Origin: Apiotrichum sp. Y4204
Lineage: Eukaryota > Basidiomycota > Tremellomycetes > Trichosporonales > Trichosporonaceae
Assembly (NCBI GenBank): GCA_025531455.1
Contig: JAMYHL010000004.1
Coordinates: 744,001-808,000 of the forward strand
Length of the DNA stretch: 64,000 bases
Direction: 5' to 3'
Positions within the stretch are counted from its first letter, which is position 1. The number at the start of each line of letters is the position of its first letter. The notes under the pieces were generated by a model. The model saw nothing but the letters and a program-made list of their open reading frames with translations, ran no database searches and was not told the DNA's origin. The translations under genes and the position numbers were made by a program. This document shows, piece by piece, positions 20,403-32,054 of the stretch.

Positions 20403-23400
20403 TTTGGGAACAGGCGTTGGGAGGGGAATCAAAATCGAATCGCTCAGCGAAGGTTGGACGTGAAAGAAAAGAACAGGTTGTGGACGTCAAACGGACTGAA
20501 ACACATGAGCTTCGGTGCAAACAGATGATGAGAAGAGTGTGTGTGTGTGTGTGGATGTGATACTCACAGGTCGTGAAAGGCGAATGTTCAAGGTCGTCAA
20601 GACTTCTTTAAGGGGCAAGCAATACGATGTCGACGTTGATATGACAGCGATAGCAGAGAAGAATGAAATCGTGGCACGTCGAGCGCGTTGGGGTTCGTTG
20701 AAATGAAAAGAGATGAGGAGGAGGTGAAGGGGGGATGACGGTAAGATAAGAAGACGAACTAGTCGTCAGATAAGGAGGATGCAAGTCGAAGGCGGGGTGA
20801 AAGATACAGGTGGGGGGGGTCTGCAAAAGAAGACTGTCTGCAGCCCTTTTATTTAATAAAGCTGACCTGCAGAGAGGACGAAGTAGTGAGTGAGAGAGAG
20901 CGCATAGGTGTAGAGCACGAGAGAAGAGGAGGAGCATACAGGACAGGACAGTACCAAGGGTGTGTGTGTGGATGGGTACTGCACTAGCCCAGGTGCAGCT
21001 GTTCCTTTCCGGTCGGTCTCCGGTCGCAGGCGGAATGCGTGTTACCGGCGCACGGACCGAATCGATCTGCCCAGCCTGCCCAGCCTCCCCCTTGTGCTCC
21101 GCGCCGCTGTGCCATGTCGCCTGATCGCCTGAAGCGCGAGGCATGCTGATTGTCTGTCCTCTGGCCTCTGATCTTCCGCGTTTCCTCTGCTCTTCTGCCT
21201 TCATATCATAACGAGCAGCTGCTCGGTGCCACCCCCGCCCAGGGATATATTGTCCTGAAGGCACAGATCAGCATGGGCCCTGAACCTTTTTCTCGTTTCC
21301 ATAACCCCCGCGGCTCTCAAGCCCCCAGCCCGTGAGCCATCCGCCTGCCCCCTGGCGAATGCCCCCGCGCAGCTGATCTACGGACCCTTCTTGCTGTACT
21401 TGCGCTCGACCTCGGGCCTGATGCCTTGTCTGTGGACACGTCCTCTGGCAAAATGCCTCCTTCTCGCTGGTCATCGCTCCATGTCTCCCCTCTTCCCCCT
21501 CTCTTCCCCTAGTAACCCCTGCACACCTGTGTGCATCGCGCATCGCTGTGTCCTGCCTGCATAGCTCCATCTACACGACTCTGATAGCTCTGATAGACGC
21601 CGAGCTCGGGCCAGTCCACACTGCATCCAACAAGGGACTGTTCCATGCTCTCTGCTGATGTAGAGCCGATCTCGAATGAGACACGCTGGTCGGCTGTTCG
21701 AGTTGCGGATCGCACGCAGTCAGACATGCCGGACGCGACGCCCCTGCGTCGGCGGCGCAGGTGTTAGCCCCAGACCGGCGAGCCGGATTGTTTTACCTGC
21801 ATGGCTGTTTTTCCGCGATTTCCCATGGTTTATTGCAGCCTCATGTTCGCGCACCCCCACTGCGGCTCCACAGACCTCGCTGAACACTGATCGATGTCGT
21901 GCCAAAGGACGCTAGAGGAGCAGAGGGAACCAAGGGCCCTGTGGATGATCATGAGTTGTTTCGCAGGTCCCCCAGCACCCAGTACCTCGAGCATGCCGTA
22001 CACGTTGCTTTCCATACCCTGAATCCACTCAAATCTGCAGTGCCTGGGGCGTCCGGTGTCTGCCGCTTCGGCCAGCGACAAGCAGAGTAACCGCCGACCA
22101 TCCGGGCGATTTTATTGATTTTTTTTTCTTTTTCTTTTTCTTTTTTTTTGGCACCATGTTGCGACAGAGCATACCAGAGAGGGCTACCTTCTTCGATTGA
22201 ACTTTACTTGTGGCTCCCCACTTATCTAGATCGCGCGCTAGGCAAGGGCGCCAGTGGCTAGCGGCTGTTACAGCATCATCATCTCTGCAAACGTACGAGT
22301 GATGTACACGATGACACAATATCGCTGAATTGATCATGCGACATCATTGCATGAAATTAGCCAACGTTCCATAGCGAGTCCACATGGGGCACCGAACTAG
22401 GCTACGGCACGGGCCGGAGTTTTTGCAGAGACAGACGACGTCGAGCTATATGTCTAAGAAAACCACTGTTTTATTGAATGCCCGACCATCGACACTACTG
22501 CCAAGCCATGGGAAGTCGGTTCAGGTCTTCAGTAGTAGTATTAGAAGTAGTGGGATCACCAGCTTCAAGTGGCCACGAGAAAATGAGCGGATTCGACGGG
22601 GTCCTCGATGAAGCGACGTACGCGAGCGTTACATCGATTGCCTTAGGGGACCTGGGACAGGTATCCATGTATGCCGTAACAAACGTTGAATTTTTCCTTT
22701 TCTCCTTGCCCTGCATACCTTCTCCATACGATCTCCTACGCGCTGCCCTCGCTACCCAAATGGGGTGGAAAGGCCGCGGGCCTGATGCCGACCGCTCAGA
22801 AGGTCCATGCTGCTCACTTCGCTTGAGCAGGGTGCAGCATCTGTGCCCCTCTCCTTTTGCAACCGACGCTGTCTATCAAACAATTCAGCCATGATGGGCC
22901 AAAGCCCTGACTGTACATCTCATGCTCGTAGACCGGGGACCGACAGAGTGGCGTTCGTGCCTCTGGAGGTTTTTTATCTCCGGTTAGTATGGAGGACGGC
23001 CGGTCGCTCCTCTGTCCACAGGCGTCGAGGATTGAGGACTGAGGGCGCACTCTTATTACCGACTAGGGTCCTCACCTGCTGCCCTCCAGTCCACGCAGTC
23101 CGCCAAGTTGGACGAATGGTAGCCTTCATACTCTGGGTTTGACTCTCGAAGAATGCGATAGGCTTCAGCCCCAAGTTTGGGAGCTTATGGCACCCGTTTT
23201 CCTCCCCAGATCCTCAGACGTTGACCAATGCAGAACATTTTTGACAGAAGCATATATCGATATGTAACTGTAAGTGACTTCTAGGATCTAGTAAGGAACT
23301 AACTTTGGAAGTAGAAGTGTCACGCTTGTAACGCCACCAACCGTAATCGTAAGTAACAGATAACAAAATGGTGACATGAGGATTAATAGAGAGAAAAAGA

Positions 23401-26400
23401 GAAGAAAATATAATCGGAAATTCCGGCTTTGGCCGGACTGGACCGTGCGATGCCGACCCATGTCAAGTAGCCTAGTAGCATGTGGGATCAACACATCGGA
23501 CTGAGTGGCAGCGCCAGTCAACGCTCATTCCGAGCTCCGACACAGTTGACTGTCGTCAGCCATCCAATCACATGCCCCAAGCTGGCCCAAGCTGAATGGA
23601 CAATGTCCGTGCACTTGGATGACGTATTGTATCAGCGGACAACTAGGTGGCAGAGGCGTTGAGAGTGTGGCGCATAGCTGATTGTCCGAGCGGATTGCAT
23701 TGCGGACAATGACTGACCATTTCAGTGGTCCGTCGACACAATACATCTCTAGAGACAATACCATCTCTAGACACAATACCAAAAGCAGATCCGAAACAAT
23801 GCCGGTGGAAAGTTGGATGTTCAACAGGTCGTACTACATGGCAAGGAGACAATTGAGGCTGGATTGAGCATAGGTCGCGATACCGGGAGAGGCATAGCTT
23901 GCGGAGAGTGGCGCTCTTTGGGATCATCACGTGCAGCTCCGCTCAACTCCCACGGAAAATCGCTGGCACTGTGGCGACGTGGGTTGCGCGACGACCGAAC
24001 CCAACGTCATGTGCGAGGTGGAGCAGTGGCTGGTGGGCTTAGTTGTTACCATGAGAAAAGTGGGTCCGCAATATAACGGAGAAGCGGCGAAGATGGTGGA
24101 GCGGGAGCGGGACGGGTAGTCGGCGGAGCATACGATGCTCCATGCGGACCGCATGGCAGCCTCAGCAAGGGTATTGAAGCTTTACGTTTGGGGCCCAATG
24201 TAGCTTTGCATCCGGCCATCGGAGTGCCAACCATTCGTGCGCCACCAAGAGGGAGCCGTTCGGACGTGGCCTAGGTTGTGGTTGAAACTGGTTATCGGAG
24301 GTGGAGCAGCGCGGACGGGAGCGGAGGAGGCTGGGGGTGGCGTCTTCCAGACTTCCAGCCCCACTCAGGATCAGCTGGGCCTGGCAGACTTGACGAGGGA
24401 TAGTGGTCAAGCCTTTCAGCTATGGTGCTGGAGACTGTGGCGGATGGAGTGCGTACGTGTAACTCTTTACCACCGTCCACCGGCAACCTAAAACATGGCC
24501 ACATTTTGCTGCGCCGATTGGAGGCCGCGCTGCCGTCCTGCGCCATGGCGTGGATGTCCCCGCATACTCGCATCACTCCCTCAGAATCGCCATGGTCAAG
24601 AGTTTATCCTGCTCGTCCCATATTCACTCTCCTCGGAGATATTGTCCGGGTAAGCGACCGGCTTGGCACGCATCTTTCGGAGCAAAGTACAAATTGCATC
24701 GTTTAGAGCCAAGATTAGGATTTCATTAACGTACAGTACCAGCCAGACAAAGCCCGTTGTCCCTCGTATGATCGCGATCTCGTCGCCTGCATCGTCGCCT
24801 GCATCCACTGGACGCCCTCTGTTCGCCGGATGAGGTCATGAGAATTAGAAGTCCGTACATGTCGGCCCATACCACAAAGCGCAGATGCCCGGGGTTGATC
24901 GCGGTCAATCAGGCAAGAGATACCGAGAGGAACCTTCTGAGGAACGGTCACTAGGAACAGGTACAGGCACTTATGCAACAAGACCTCGATTGCTCTCGAT
25001 CCCACACTTGGTCGGCCATATCGCACGACTTCTCTGGTCAACTCTCTCCGCCGCAAGTCGCGCCGAGAGAAAAAAAGACAAGAATAATATAACATTACCT
25101 CCCAAGCGAGGCACCCCGGTTCCTCAAGTTCCTCTGGTTCCTCCAACATGCCCAAGATCCCACACGCTTACGGCGCGCAGGTCATTTCACGACCGTGTCT
25201 GTGCCTTGGTTGTTCCATTGCATTTCGGTCAGGTTCAACTCTTTCTCTGGTTCCTTCATGAACCTCCGATGCTCCTGGGAATGTGTTGGTATCACTTCGC
25301 TGACTTTGCCAGTCGTTGCGTTCATTTTAGGGCCTGGCGGACCAGAGCTCGGGAAAATACCTCGCTATCCTGCTAACTCTCACGGCCCGACTGACACTGC
25401 CCAAGCACCATTGTCTCTCCCACAGCGCAGAGCACCATTTACGTACCAGAGTACGCATTCATTCCGGGCTAAACGGACAGATCTGTTCACGGACTAGACT
25501 AACGAACCGAACTGCGTATCGTGTTGCCTGCCCGGGACCTGCCCCTGGTCCGCCCGGGCCTCCCGAGATAGTGAGCATACATTGTCTCTCATCCGAATAG
25601 CTGTCTCGCCGGTTTATTAGTGTCCGATGCGGATCGGAACACGGACAGGGTTAGCCCCGATTGAGACCCGCAGCTACGAGAGTCGGATGTGTAGGGTGAG
25701 TATCAAGCGAGAATAAGACTAGCGAGGCGGCGATGCCACTGGCGTTGCGATCGGCGACTCTTAGATCGTATAGTACAGATAGCGTTAAATCCATCGCAGT
25801 ATGAAGTCAGTCGGTGAGAGTTGTCGGCGTTTGCATGGGGCTTATTGACATATGACATACCGCGCAGTGCCAGCCATCTTCTCAAACCGTCCCCCGTGAC
25901 CGCAGTAACAGTAACATTCCTCTCTGGTATGTGGTCATTGTTAATGTGAATAAAGATCGAGGACGGAATGTGGCTGTCAAGGTTAGAAAACCATAACGAA
26001 AAGGACGGACCTCGGTGCTGGTGGGAACGCCGGACGCACGACCCGGGCCGTTCCTCCGCTGGGCACATGTTTAAAGTGCCACTCACGAAGATGAGCATGT
26101 GTTACATGATCATCTCCTCGCCTTTGAATCTCAGGCAAGCACACTGCACACTGCAGACTGCGAACACGGAATGCAATGTGACCAGGCCTCGCCGAACAGA
26201 CTCCAGCAAACTCGCATTCCTACAGAGGTTTCGTCCAGCCCCTCACAATCCACAGCGCCACTCATGAGAAGGACTTTGCTGAAAAGCTGATGTCTCGACA
26301 CTGGCTCATGCCTCTATGCAACCATTGCACGACATTTGTCCCCGCAGGTCGCCGCCGCTTCACCGTAGTCCAGACCCTCAAGGCGCATTGGTGTGTCGCT

Positions 26401-28413
26401 CGGAACGCACATCGGTGCGATGTGCGTTGCGGAGGATAGATGCGCTGTATGCGCTGCTGATGGAAACATACTGAAACAAGCTGACGTTTTGGGGACCAAT
26501 ATCGCGATCTGCTGTCTGCAGCTGATCGGCATCGGGGTTGGGCTTGTCGGGGATCGGGGAGATCTGGGACGCAGAGGGCCAGAATCCATGGATGGGATCA
26601 GCAGCTGAAACAGACCCGACCGAGATGAAACACCACTTCCTTGTACTTGTGAAACGATCGCGTCGCAGCTCTCAAACAACCAACATGCATGCATGCACCG
26701 ATGCTAGGATAGGTGCTGTGTGTGCAGGACCCTGTCTGCATCGCCAGCTATCATACCCTCGACGTCGCCTCAGGATAGAAGGTATTCCGGACGACTGGAG
26801 TCATTCCGGGTTCCATTGCTGCATCATGACATGACTCTTGCAGGAAACGCGGTTTCTGTGCCCTGTGAGAACCTACGGCAGTAGTAATGAGCCACGGAGG
26901 CTGTCCGGTCCCGAGTGCAATGCTGTGTATCATTTTTGCGAGCTTGAGACTTGCTGCACAGACTCTAGGTGCAGGAAGCCAGAGAGAAGAGCTGTCAACA
27001 GGAGGGACACTCGGAGCTTCGTTCCCCGACTCTGTAGGTCTCCCGGTTTCGTAAGCCGTCATGGTGCTTGTCGACACCGCTCCATACACTAACATTCGCC
27101 TGCCTCGAAATGGTGTGACTTCGTCGCCATGCATCTATTCCACACCGCTCACGCGTCTTGCCTCTGCCCTACATGCACTGGGCAGCGCGCTGGCTGCGCT
27201 GGGCTCGTTGGTGCGAATCTGTGGCACCGGAACAGGGTCGTCGGCATGCCGGAATCGGCCCAGGAACCCACCGACTTGCCCAATCTGCCTAGTGTTGGGT
27301 CCCAACGCACGATACATGTTAGGAATAGGACAGTCGAGCTCATCGCCACATTTCGCTATTTGCCAGCTGGCCACTGCCTTTCGGCATGCATTGGGGGCAG
27401 TTGTCCGTCGAACCCAGAACTAGATGGGGAGGCAGGTTCCTTTCCGCTACAGCCGCGTCGCCTGCTCTTCTGTCCTAGAAACGGTCATCCACCACGAGTT
27501 CCTTGCCAGCAATGGCCATGATTGATGTCGGCCAGATCCTCAATAGGATTCAATGCTGTAAGTGGACCACGACCGAAAACATGGGTCAGGACATTGACCC
27601 ATTGTGGAGGGCTGCACCGCGCAGGTACATGACGGATACGCGACATTGACTCTCGCCTGCCACAACGCCAGACTCGCTTCGCACTCCCGCACAGGACATG
27701 GTCCGCACAGCTATGTCAGGCCTGTGTTTTGAGGGCCCAGTGGGACGTGGAGGAGACGGCCGTTCCAGAGGCGTTTCGGCCCAGCCGGAGTTGCACCCAG
27801 TGGGCCAGAGGACCAGGCGCTTGAGTTTCTTGCTGGGTTTGGCAGCAGCATCGGACACGTAGGGCGGGACCCAGCGTGCCGACTCCGGTGGTTAGGTCCG
27901 CGCATCCGTAGACCATGCCCTCGTCGTCCGACCACCGGACGTGGTGTGTGATCCGGGTAGGAAGCGCTGTGCTACCTCATCTGACGCGGTGCTGAGAATG
28001 CGGTGACCGGGGCCAGGGAGGCTGTGATGATGAAACGCGACAGGTGTACAGCCTGGGGTCTGTGATACTAGTTCAGATCACCACGGGATCTTGCTGTTTG
28101 CGTGTATCTGGCTACGCATTATCCGCAACTTGTGTTGGTCGACTGGCTTGTGCATGCATGGGTGGTGGACGATGGGGGAGCCCCTTCGGCCCTTCGACTC
28201 GGTGTCAGGTCGGGACCACTTGTCCACTCGGAAAGCCGAGGCGACAAGATCGCGGGGCCCCACAATCGGGCTTGACCGATTTCTGAAACGACTCACAATC
28301 CGACTCACAATCCAACTTGCCGACTGCCAGCGTCTCGGCGCACATTGACGCGTCGAGCTTGCAATTACTCGCTTCCATCTCTACCCAGACGACCATCGGA
28401 CAAGCGAGACACC
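20403..28413. other. 8-kb gene-poor region
   Basis: No protein-coding gene can be supported on either strand. Near 20403-20900 lies the CT-rich leader of the CENP-B-like gene, with a GTGTGT run at 20539-20552. Further features are a T-rich tract (22111-22149), a near-repeat CATCTCTAGA(G/C)ACAATAC around 23743-23780, and a tandem 12-mer CGACTCACAATC (28289-28312). Base composition is closer to even than in the genes, and many short frames occur, none with a recognisable motif. It could be decayed mobile DNA, a regulatory domain or unique spacer. Confidence 0.5.
22111..22149. repeat. T-rich low-complexity tract
   Basis: About 39 bases almost entirely T with three interspersed C on the plus strand. 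It could be a poly(A) remnant of a minus-strand retroposed sequence or simple slippage. Confidence 0.7.
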
Positions 28414-29280
28414 ATGACCATCCAGGACCTGTGGGGCGTAAACGCTCTCGACCTGGAGGCATACCTCAAGCGCATCGGCTCAGCTCCCTGGCCCCCGTCC
28501 GTAACCGCGCTCGACCAGCTGATCGCCGCGCACCTCAGCACATTCTCGTTCGACAACGTGGATGTCCTTCTCGGCACTCACCCCGGCGTTTCTCTGGAGG
28601 CTGTGAGCGCCAAGTTCATCGGGCGCGGCCGCGGGGGATACTGTTACGAGCACGTGACGCTGTTCGCCGCGGCGCTCGAGCGGCTAGGCTATGGCGTTCG
28701 GCGACTGCTTGGACGCAGGAGCATGGTCAAGGCACGGACGCACATGAGTATAGCGGTCACGATCCCCGGCGAGGATGGCGAGCGGCTTGTGGACATTGGT
28801 ATGGGGCAGTCGCTCGCGGTCTCCCTCCCACTTGTGGATGGTGCCGAGTCACGAGGTGTCTTCCGGCACAAGGTGGTTCGACAACGCGAGCCAGACGAGG
28901 GGTGGCAGGTACACCTGTGGCGCGGCACCGCGGGCGAGTGGGAGCTCTTCGTCTCGTCCGACAACATGACCGTGCGGCCGGCAGACGTGGCGATGGCCCA
29001 CATGTGGTCGAGTAATGGTGGTGGGCCATTCAACGACCAGCTCTTCGTTGGCCGATACCTATCGCCCAGCAACTATGTTGGCATCACAATCGCGAAGGAC
29101 GGATACGCCGTCACTGAGCGCACGGTGGAAAAAACGGAGCGCCAGATCGTTCCGCGCGCCGCGGCGCTTAAGCTCGTGCGCGGTCTTGTCGGCGGGCTCA
29201 CGGACGATGAGATCGCGCAGCTCGATGCGAAGTTGGCGCTGCTGGACACTGATGTGGGTTTATTCCGTGATGGTGACTGA
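28414..29280 (+). CDS. Arylamine N-acetyltransferase
   Basis: Transfers an acetyl (or malonyl) group from CoA to arylamines and hydrazines; cytosolic detoxification. One exon, 288 aa, the usual NAT length. The Cys-His-Asp triad is clear: C77 in RGRGGYCYEH, H110 in ARTHMS and D127 in LVDIGMG. Start ATG 28414 has a good context (ACACC before ATG) and the N-terminal fold begins at once (LDLEAYLKRIG...STFSFDNVDVLL, the conserved 'F.N'). Lack of introns contrasts with nearly all neighbours, and the gene stands alone between gene-poor stretches. Fungal NATs such as Fusarium FDB2 detoxify benzoxazolinones; a bacterial origin by transfer is possible but unproven. Confidence 0.94.
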   Translation: MTIQDLWGVNALDLEAYLKRIGSAPWPPSVTALDQLIAAHLSTFSFDNVDVLLGTHPGVSLEAVSAKFIGRGRGGYCYEHVTLFAAALERLGYGVRRLLGRRSMVKARTHMSIAVTIPGEDGERLVDIGMGQSLAVSLPLVDGAESRGVFRHKVVRQREPDEGWQVHLWRGTAGEWELFVSSDNMTVRPADVAMAHMWSSNGGGPFNDQLFVGRYLSPSNYVGITIAKDGYAVTERTVEKTERQIVPRAAALKLVRGLVGGLTDDEIAQLDAKLALLDTDVGLFRDGD

Positions 29281-30130
29281 TTTTAGCCGGCTCCAGAACC
29301 TCTAATCTGAAAGGCGGCGAGCTGCGGATGTGTAGAGTATGGTTGGACCGCGTGATGCATTTACACTGGAATATCCATTCAGTTCTTGACTGACTTGACA
29401 CTTGTTAACATCATAGCCTGGGTCTCACGGGGACGACATTTCTCATTCCGCCAGCTGACAGCACAATTTAAAGTCACAAGGCGCTGTCTGCTGCAAGTCT
29501 AGATTTCTGTTGGCTCTATACTGATGCGATCAGGCTGCAACACTGACTGTTTGTACTGTATGAGCAGGATAACAGTTCTCTCAAAAGTTGCCTCAAGGTG
29601 TAGAGCACCGAGTCTACTGTGCAGCTCCTCCAGCATCACCTTCGGACTCTGATCCATTTCCCTTCGTATACGAGACTATCTCTATGACTTGACCTCGACG
29701 GGAAATGCGGTAGCGGAAGAAGAACGATGGACCGGATGAGATGGGTAGTGGAAATTTCGATACAGTAAAACATGTTTAAATCAGATAAACATGAAGATGG
29801 AGTGGACGTACACCCGTGAATGCCAAAGACCAAACATCTCACAGCACACCCCGTACGGTACTCCCCAATAGCAGCAGGGGTATCAGACGTCCATGTATGC
29901 CTTGTGGAGATGTTCACCGTCGGCCGGAAAGGCAGCCATCGGGCGCCGCTCACGGCGCTTCAACATCTCAGGTTTCAGTCCCCGACATCCAACCTTCAAA
30001 CCCACCCACACCCGTCCCCACCAACCCACAAACGTTCATCAAGCTCTTCTCAGCCTACTTCCAGGTCCTTCCACCCCCTCCGCCCATGAGCCAGGCAAAA
30101 ACGACACTGCTCGAGCGCTGCTCGAGCTGA
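29281..30130. other. Intergenic, nothing recognised
   Basis: 850 bases between the acetyltransferase and tRNA-Glu. There are only short frames. A T5 run on the minus strand at 30097-30101 may terminate tRNA-Glu. Confidence 0.5.
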
Positions 30131-30234
30131 TTCTCCGCCAGGGAGTCGAACCCTGCTCTATCGCGGTGCGCTCCTCCTGCCGGAGGGCTCTCTCGACTGA
30201 GAGGCGATTATACTAACCGATATACTAGCGAAGA
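30131..30234 (-). tRNA. tRNA-Glu (anticodon CUC), with intron
   Basis: On the minus strand a perfect 7-bp acceptor stem (TCTTCGC/GCGGAGA, one G-T pair) with discriminator A closes a standard cloverleaf. The D arm starts TAGTATATCGGTTAGTAT. The anticodon stem is ATCGC/GCGAT, and the loop reads C-T-CTC-A followed by an intron of about 32 nt after base 37. The T arm is CAGGG-TTCGACT-CCCTG. The nearest run of five T on this strand is about 30 bases downstream. Confidence 0.92.
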
Positions 30235-30987
30235 GGACGGAAGAGCGTTCTGGAGGCCTGCCGCCGCCGATTCGGAGGCGAGACAGCGAACGGAGGAAGC
30301 AGAGCGTAGTTTCGGGGAAGGTGCTGGGGATGGCGGAGGTGTTGCGCCCCCGGCTCGCATGTTGCGTTGTCTTCGCTGTCCTCAGGAGTTTCCACAAGAT
30401 GAACCATCGTCATATATTCCCTCGACACTGTCCCCACAATTTCGGTACTAGACACGAAACGGATAGATGACCGCGGATGGATGATCGTGGCTGAAACGAC
30501 TGCTGAGCATTGTACTGTACCACGGAAAGGGAGACTCTCCCTGGTCTCAAGGTTAGTTACCGCCGATCGGGTTACTGTAGGGCACGATCTTCATGAGAAG
30601 TCACCGCTCACCATATCTGTGTGTTCCATGTGAAGCTCCTCGTGTGTAGTCAACGAAGCGTGGTCAGTTGTCCAGCACGCCAGCGCTCCGATGGCCTGTG
30701 GCAAGATGTCGCCGGCATCTTCAACATTGTGTGACGTTGTGCGGACATCGAAAGAGGAGGTACCACGCCAGGTAACATGGTGACAAGGGAGCTGCGTTGA
30801 TCACCTCCGTGTCTAAGTGCTCAAGTCAGACCCCAAGCGTCCAGGTCTGTGACATCCCTTTCACTGACTCTGGTGAGCAGTAGCGATCAGTCAACAGTCG
30901 ACTCTATACTGCAACACTAGTTTCGATTTCAACAAATTATCATACAGCACATCACTTCGAGCACAAACTACAACAATGCCTCGCAGT
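30235..30987. other. Intergenic, nothing recognised
   Basis: 753 bases upstream of tRNA-Glu and downstream of the small minus-strand gene. No feature seen. Confidence 0.5.
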
Positions 30988-31472
30988 TTACTTGCAGAGG
31001 TTGACCTCGTAGTCGACGGTCTTGTTGCCCTGACCGGGGACCTTGGGCATGAAGTCGAGGTACACAAGCTGGCGTTAGACCCGACCGAAACGCCCCATTC
31101 CCGCTCCAAACACTCACCTCGCCCTTCTCGGGGGTCCACTTGCCGTTGGTGTCACGGTAGTAGACGATCTCGCCGCTGCCGGCGTCGCGGACCTCGGCGG
31201 TCGTGTGGCTTATGGCGCCGTCCGTGCTCCACTTGAGGTCGTAGCACTTGGACTTCTCAACCATGAACGGCTTGGAGCAGCGGATGTTGCCGTCCGAGTC
31301 GAGGCACTTTTGGACGGCAAAGTCCATAATCGAGCCCTTGGTCACCTTGGAGCCTGTTGTCAGTGCGTGCGCGACGGGCATGAAAGTGAGAAACGCGCGG
31401 GTACTCACCCTCAATGATGATGCCGGACATCGACAGGGCGCCGGTGAGGAGGTTCTGGAGGGGAATGTACAT
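30988..31472 (-). CDS. Small protein of unknown function
   Basis: Not recognised. Three exons on the minus strand (31472-31409, 31353-31118, 31068-30988) join in phase to 126 aa, each with a GTGAGT donor. The N-terminus (MYIPLQNLLTGALSMSGIII) is mildly hydrophobic but is not a clear signal peptide. The body has four spread cysteines (KCLDSD, IRCSKP, KCYDLKWS, NLCK at the end) and alternating polar/aromatic segments (EIVYYRDTNGKW, LVYLDFMPKVPGQG), which suggest a small beta-rich, perhaps disulfide-bonded domain. A CVNH-like or other secreted lectin-like fold cannot be shown. Coding character and exact splice phases make the gene model itself fairly safe. Confidence 0.7.
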
Positions 31473-32054
31473 GGTGGGCTATGATTTGATGAGATGGGGG
31501 TTACAGTAGGAAATAATGTCGATCCAGGCCTTTTATTCTGCCTCGATACTGCTGCGCACGCACGACTGGTCAGCGTTGCGTTGGGCAATCAACCTGCATC
31601 TGGGGTCATAGCCCGGCCGGGTAGTAGCTTGGCGCATGGGTCAGTGCCTCGCGAGTACAAGAGGCTGGGAGGCTGGGAGTGGGTCCGGTGCGTGACATCA
31701 TCTACGGGATAGGACATATCGTCATCCAATATCTTGCCCCCACTGGGGTACTGGGGGTGGTAAGAAACCACAACCCGCTCTGAAAATGGTATGTTTCTCA
31801 GCAGGAAATTCAGTCCTGGGCATCAAAATCGACCAGATCGGGTTATGACATCATCGCTGTCGGGATCCCACATACTAGTCGAAGTTCATCGGCCGGTCAT
31901 GACGACGATTCTCAGAGGTCCCTGGGACCTCCCACAGCAAGCGCGTCAGTCTCACGGCAATGGTGGGTCGATGGGGAAAGAATAGAATCTCACCCTGCGC
32001 CGCCAGAAGATCAGAAGAGACACGTCCGTAGTAACAAATGTGAATACATGGCAT
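31473..32054. other. Promoter region of the small minus-strand gene
   Basis: 582 bases between ESF1 and the small gene. An AATAAAAGG element on the minus strand near 31529-31537 could serve as a TATA box. Nothing else recognised. Confidence 0.45.

Noticed and set aside
20403..20432. Ten-residue extension of the CENP-B-like protein
   Set aside because: It begins at TTG, not ATG; the first true ATG is 20402.
20608..21264. 218-codon minus-strand frame upstream of the CENP-B-like gene
   Set aside because: It is the translated CT-rich leader of that gene; no domain.
23900..24420. Overlapping frames on both strands that look weakly coding
   Set aside because: Could be a decayed gene, but no motif, no consistent frame and no splice logic could be found.
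26751..27134. 127-codon minus-strand frame
   Set aside because: No domain or family resemblance; isolated in the gene-poor block.
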